A DNA stretch of 5,037 nt from Desulfobacteraceae bacterium UBA2230 (GTDB lineage: Bacteria; Desulfobacterota; Desulfobacteria; Desulfobacterales; Desulfosarcinaceae), in contig DDYQ01000160.1 of NCBI GenBank assembly GCA_002348005.1, forward strand, positions 10,850-15,886, given 5' to 3'. Numbering within the stretch: position 1 is the first letter of the stretch; each line of letters starts with the position of its first letter. The notes beneath the pieces were generated by a model. That model worked only from the letters and a program-made list of their open reading frames with translations. It was not told the DNA's origin and ran no database searches. Positions 4,861 through 5,037 of the stretch are shown one piece after another. A program made the position numbers and the translations under genes.

Positions 4861-5037
4861 ATGGCAATTCCGAACAGACCATTGGGTGAACTTAAAGCCG
4901 TAAGAGATCCGGCGGTTGAAGAACGCGAAGTTGACATTCTGGTCGTTGGTGGTGGAATGGCTGCATGCGGCACTGCCTTTGAGATCAAAAAATGGCTGCA
5001 GCCGGGACAGACCGTCCTGCTGTGCGACAAGGCCGCC
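4861..5037 (+). CDS. aprA: adenylylsulfate reductase, alpha (flavoprotein) subunit, 5' part
   Basis: The first 59 codons of AprA, the FAD-containing catalytic subunit that converts APS to sulfite and AMP (reversibly) with electrons from AprB; the gene runs off the window. After a short N-terminal arm, residues 24-41 read VDILVVGGGMAACGTAFE. This is the beta-alpha-beta FAD-binding start of the fumarate reductase/succinate dehydrogenase flavoprotein superfamily, with glycines 30-32 and 37. TVLLCDKA at 51-58 is the second beta strand that precedes the acidic residue binding the ribose. Full-length AprA is usually about 650 residues, so less than a tenth is visible. Position directly after aprB, the strong ribosome site and the sequence make the assignment secure; catalytic residues lie outside the window. 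Confidence 0.95.
   Translation, partial: MAIPNRPLGELKAVRDPAVEEREVDILVVGGGMAACGTAFEIKKWLQPGQTVLLCDKAA

Noticed and set aside
1..5037. CRISPR array, tRNA/rRNA gene, insertion sequence or attachment site
   Set aside because: I saw no regularly spaced repeats, cloverleaf or rRNA-like sequence, transposase motif, or terminal inverted repeats with target duplication.

Overview
The window looks like part of a chromosome from a dissimilatory sulfate-reducing deltaproteobacterium (Desulfobacterota, probably close to Desulfosarcina/Desulfococcus-type organisms). The main evidence is an intact aprB followed by the start of aprA, the two subunits of adenylylsulfate (APS) reductase. Base composition is moderately GC-rich, and the remaining genes suit a strict anaerobe rich in metal-cysteine proteins. 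The genus-level guess is inference.

Layout. (1) Positions 1-2207, plus strand: the 3' part of a dGTP triphosphohydrolase-like HD-domain gene, then two tightly packed genes for YkgJ-type cysteine-cluster proteins. The gap is 7 bp and then an ATGA overlap, so this reads as one operon. (2) Positions 2208-2319: a short convergent intergenic region with a weak terminator-like hairpin for the minus-strand genes. (3) Positions 2320-3908, minus strand: a third YkgJ-type gene followed, after about 50 bp, by a short-chain dehydrogenase/reductase (SDR) whose catalytic tetrad is degenerate. (4) Positions 3909-4362: a 454-bp divergent regulatory region. It holds a probable promoter and a palindrome for the minus-strand pair, a good TTGACA promoter for aprBA, and a leader of about 230 nt with several short, partly competing inverted repeats. 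(5) Positions 4363-5037: aprB and the first 59 codons of aprA, each with a strong Shine-Dalgarno sequence.

How the genes relate. AprBA reduces APS to sulfite and AMP in the cytoplasm, using the FAD of AprA and the two [4Fe-4S] clusters of AprB. Next to it, three proteins of the poorly understood CxxxCC (YkgJ) family lie within about 3 kb. Two of them, in opposite operons, keep all eight cysteines in exactly the same spacing. The third shares the second half of that cysteine pattern. The unusual feature of the window is this clustering of paralogous putative metal-binding proteins, with a probably non-canonical SDR, directly divergent from the core sulfate-respiration genes. A role in metal or Fe-S handling is only a hypothesis.
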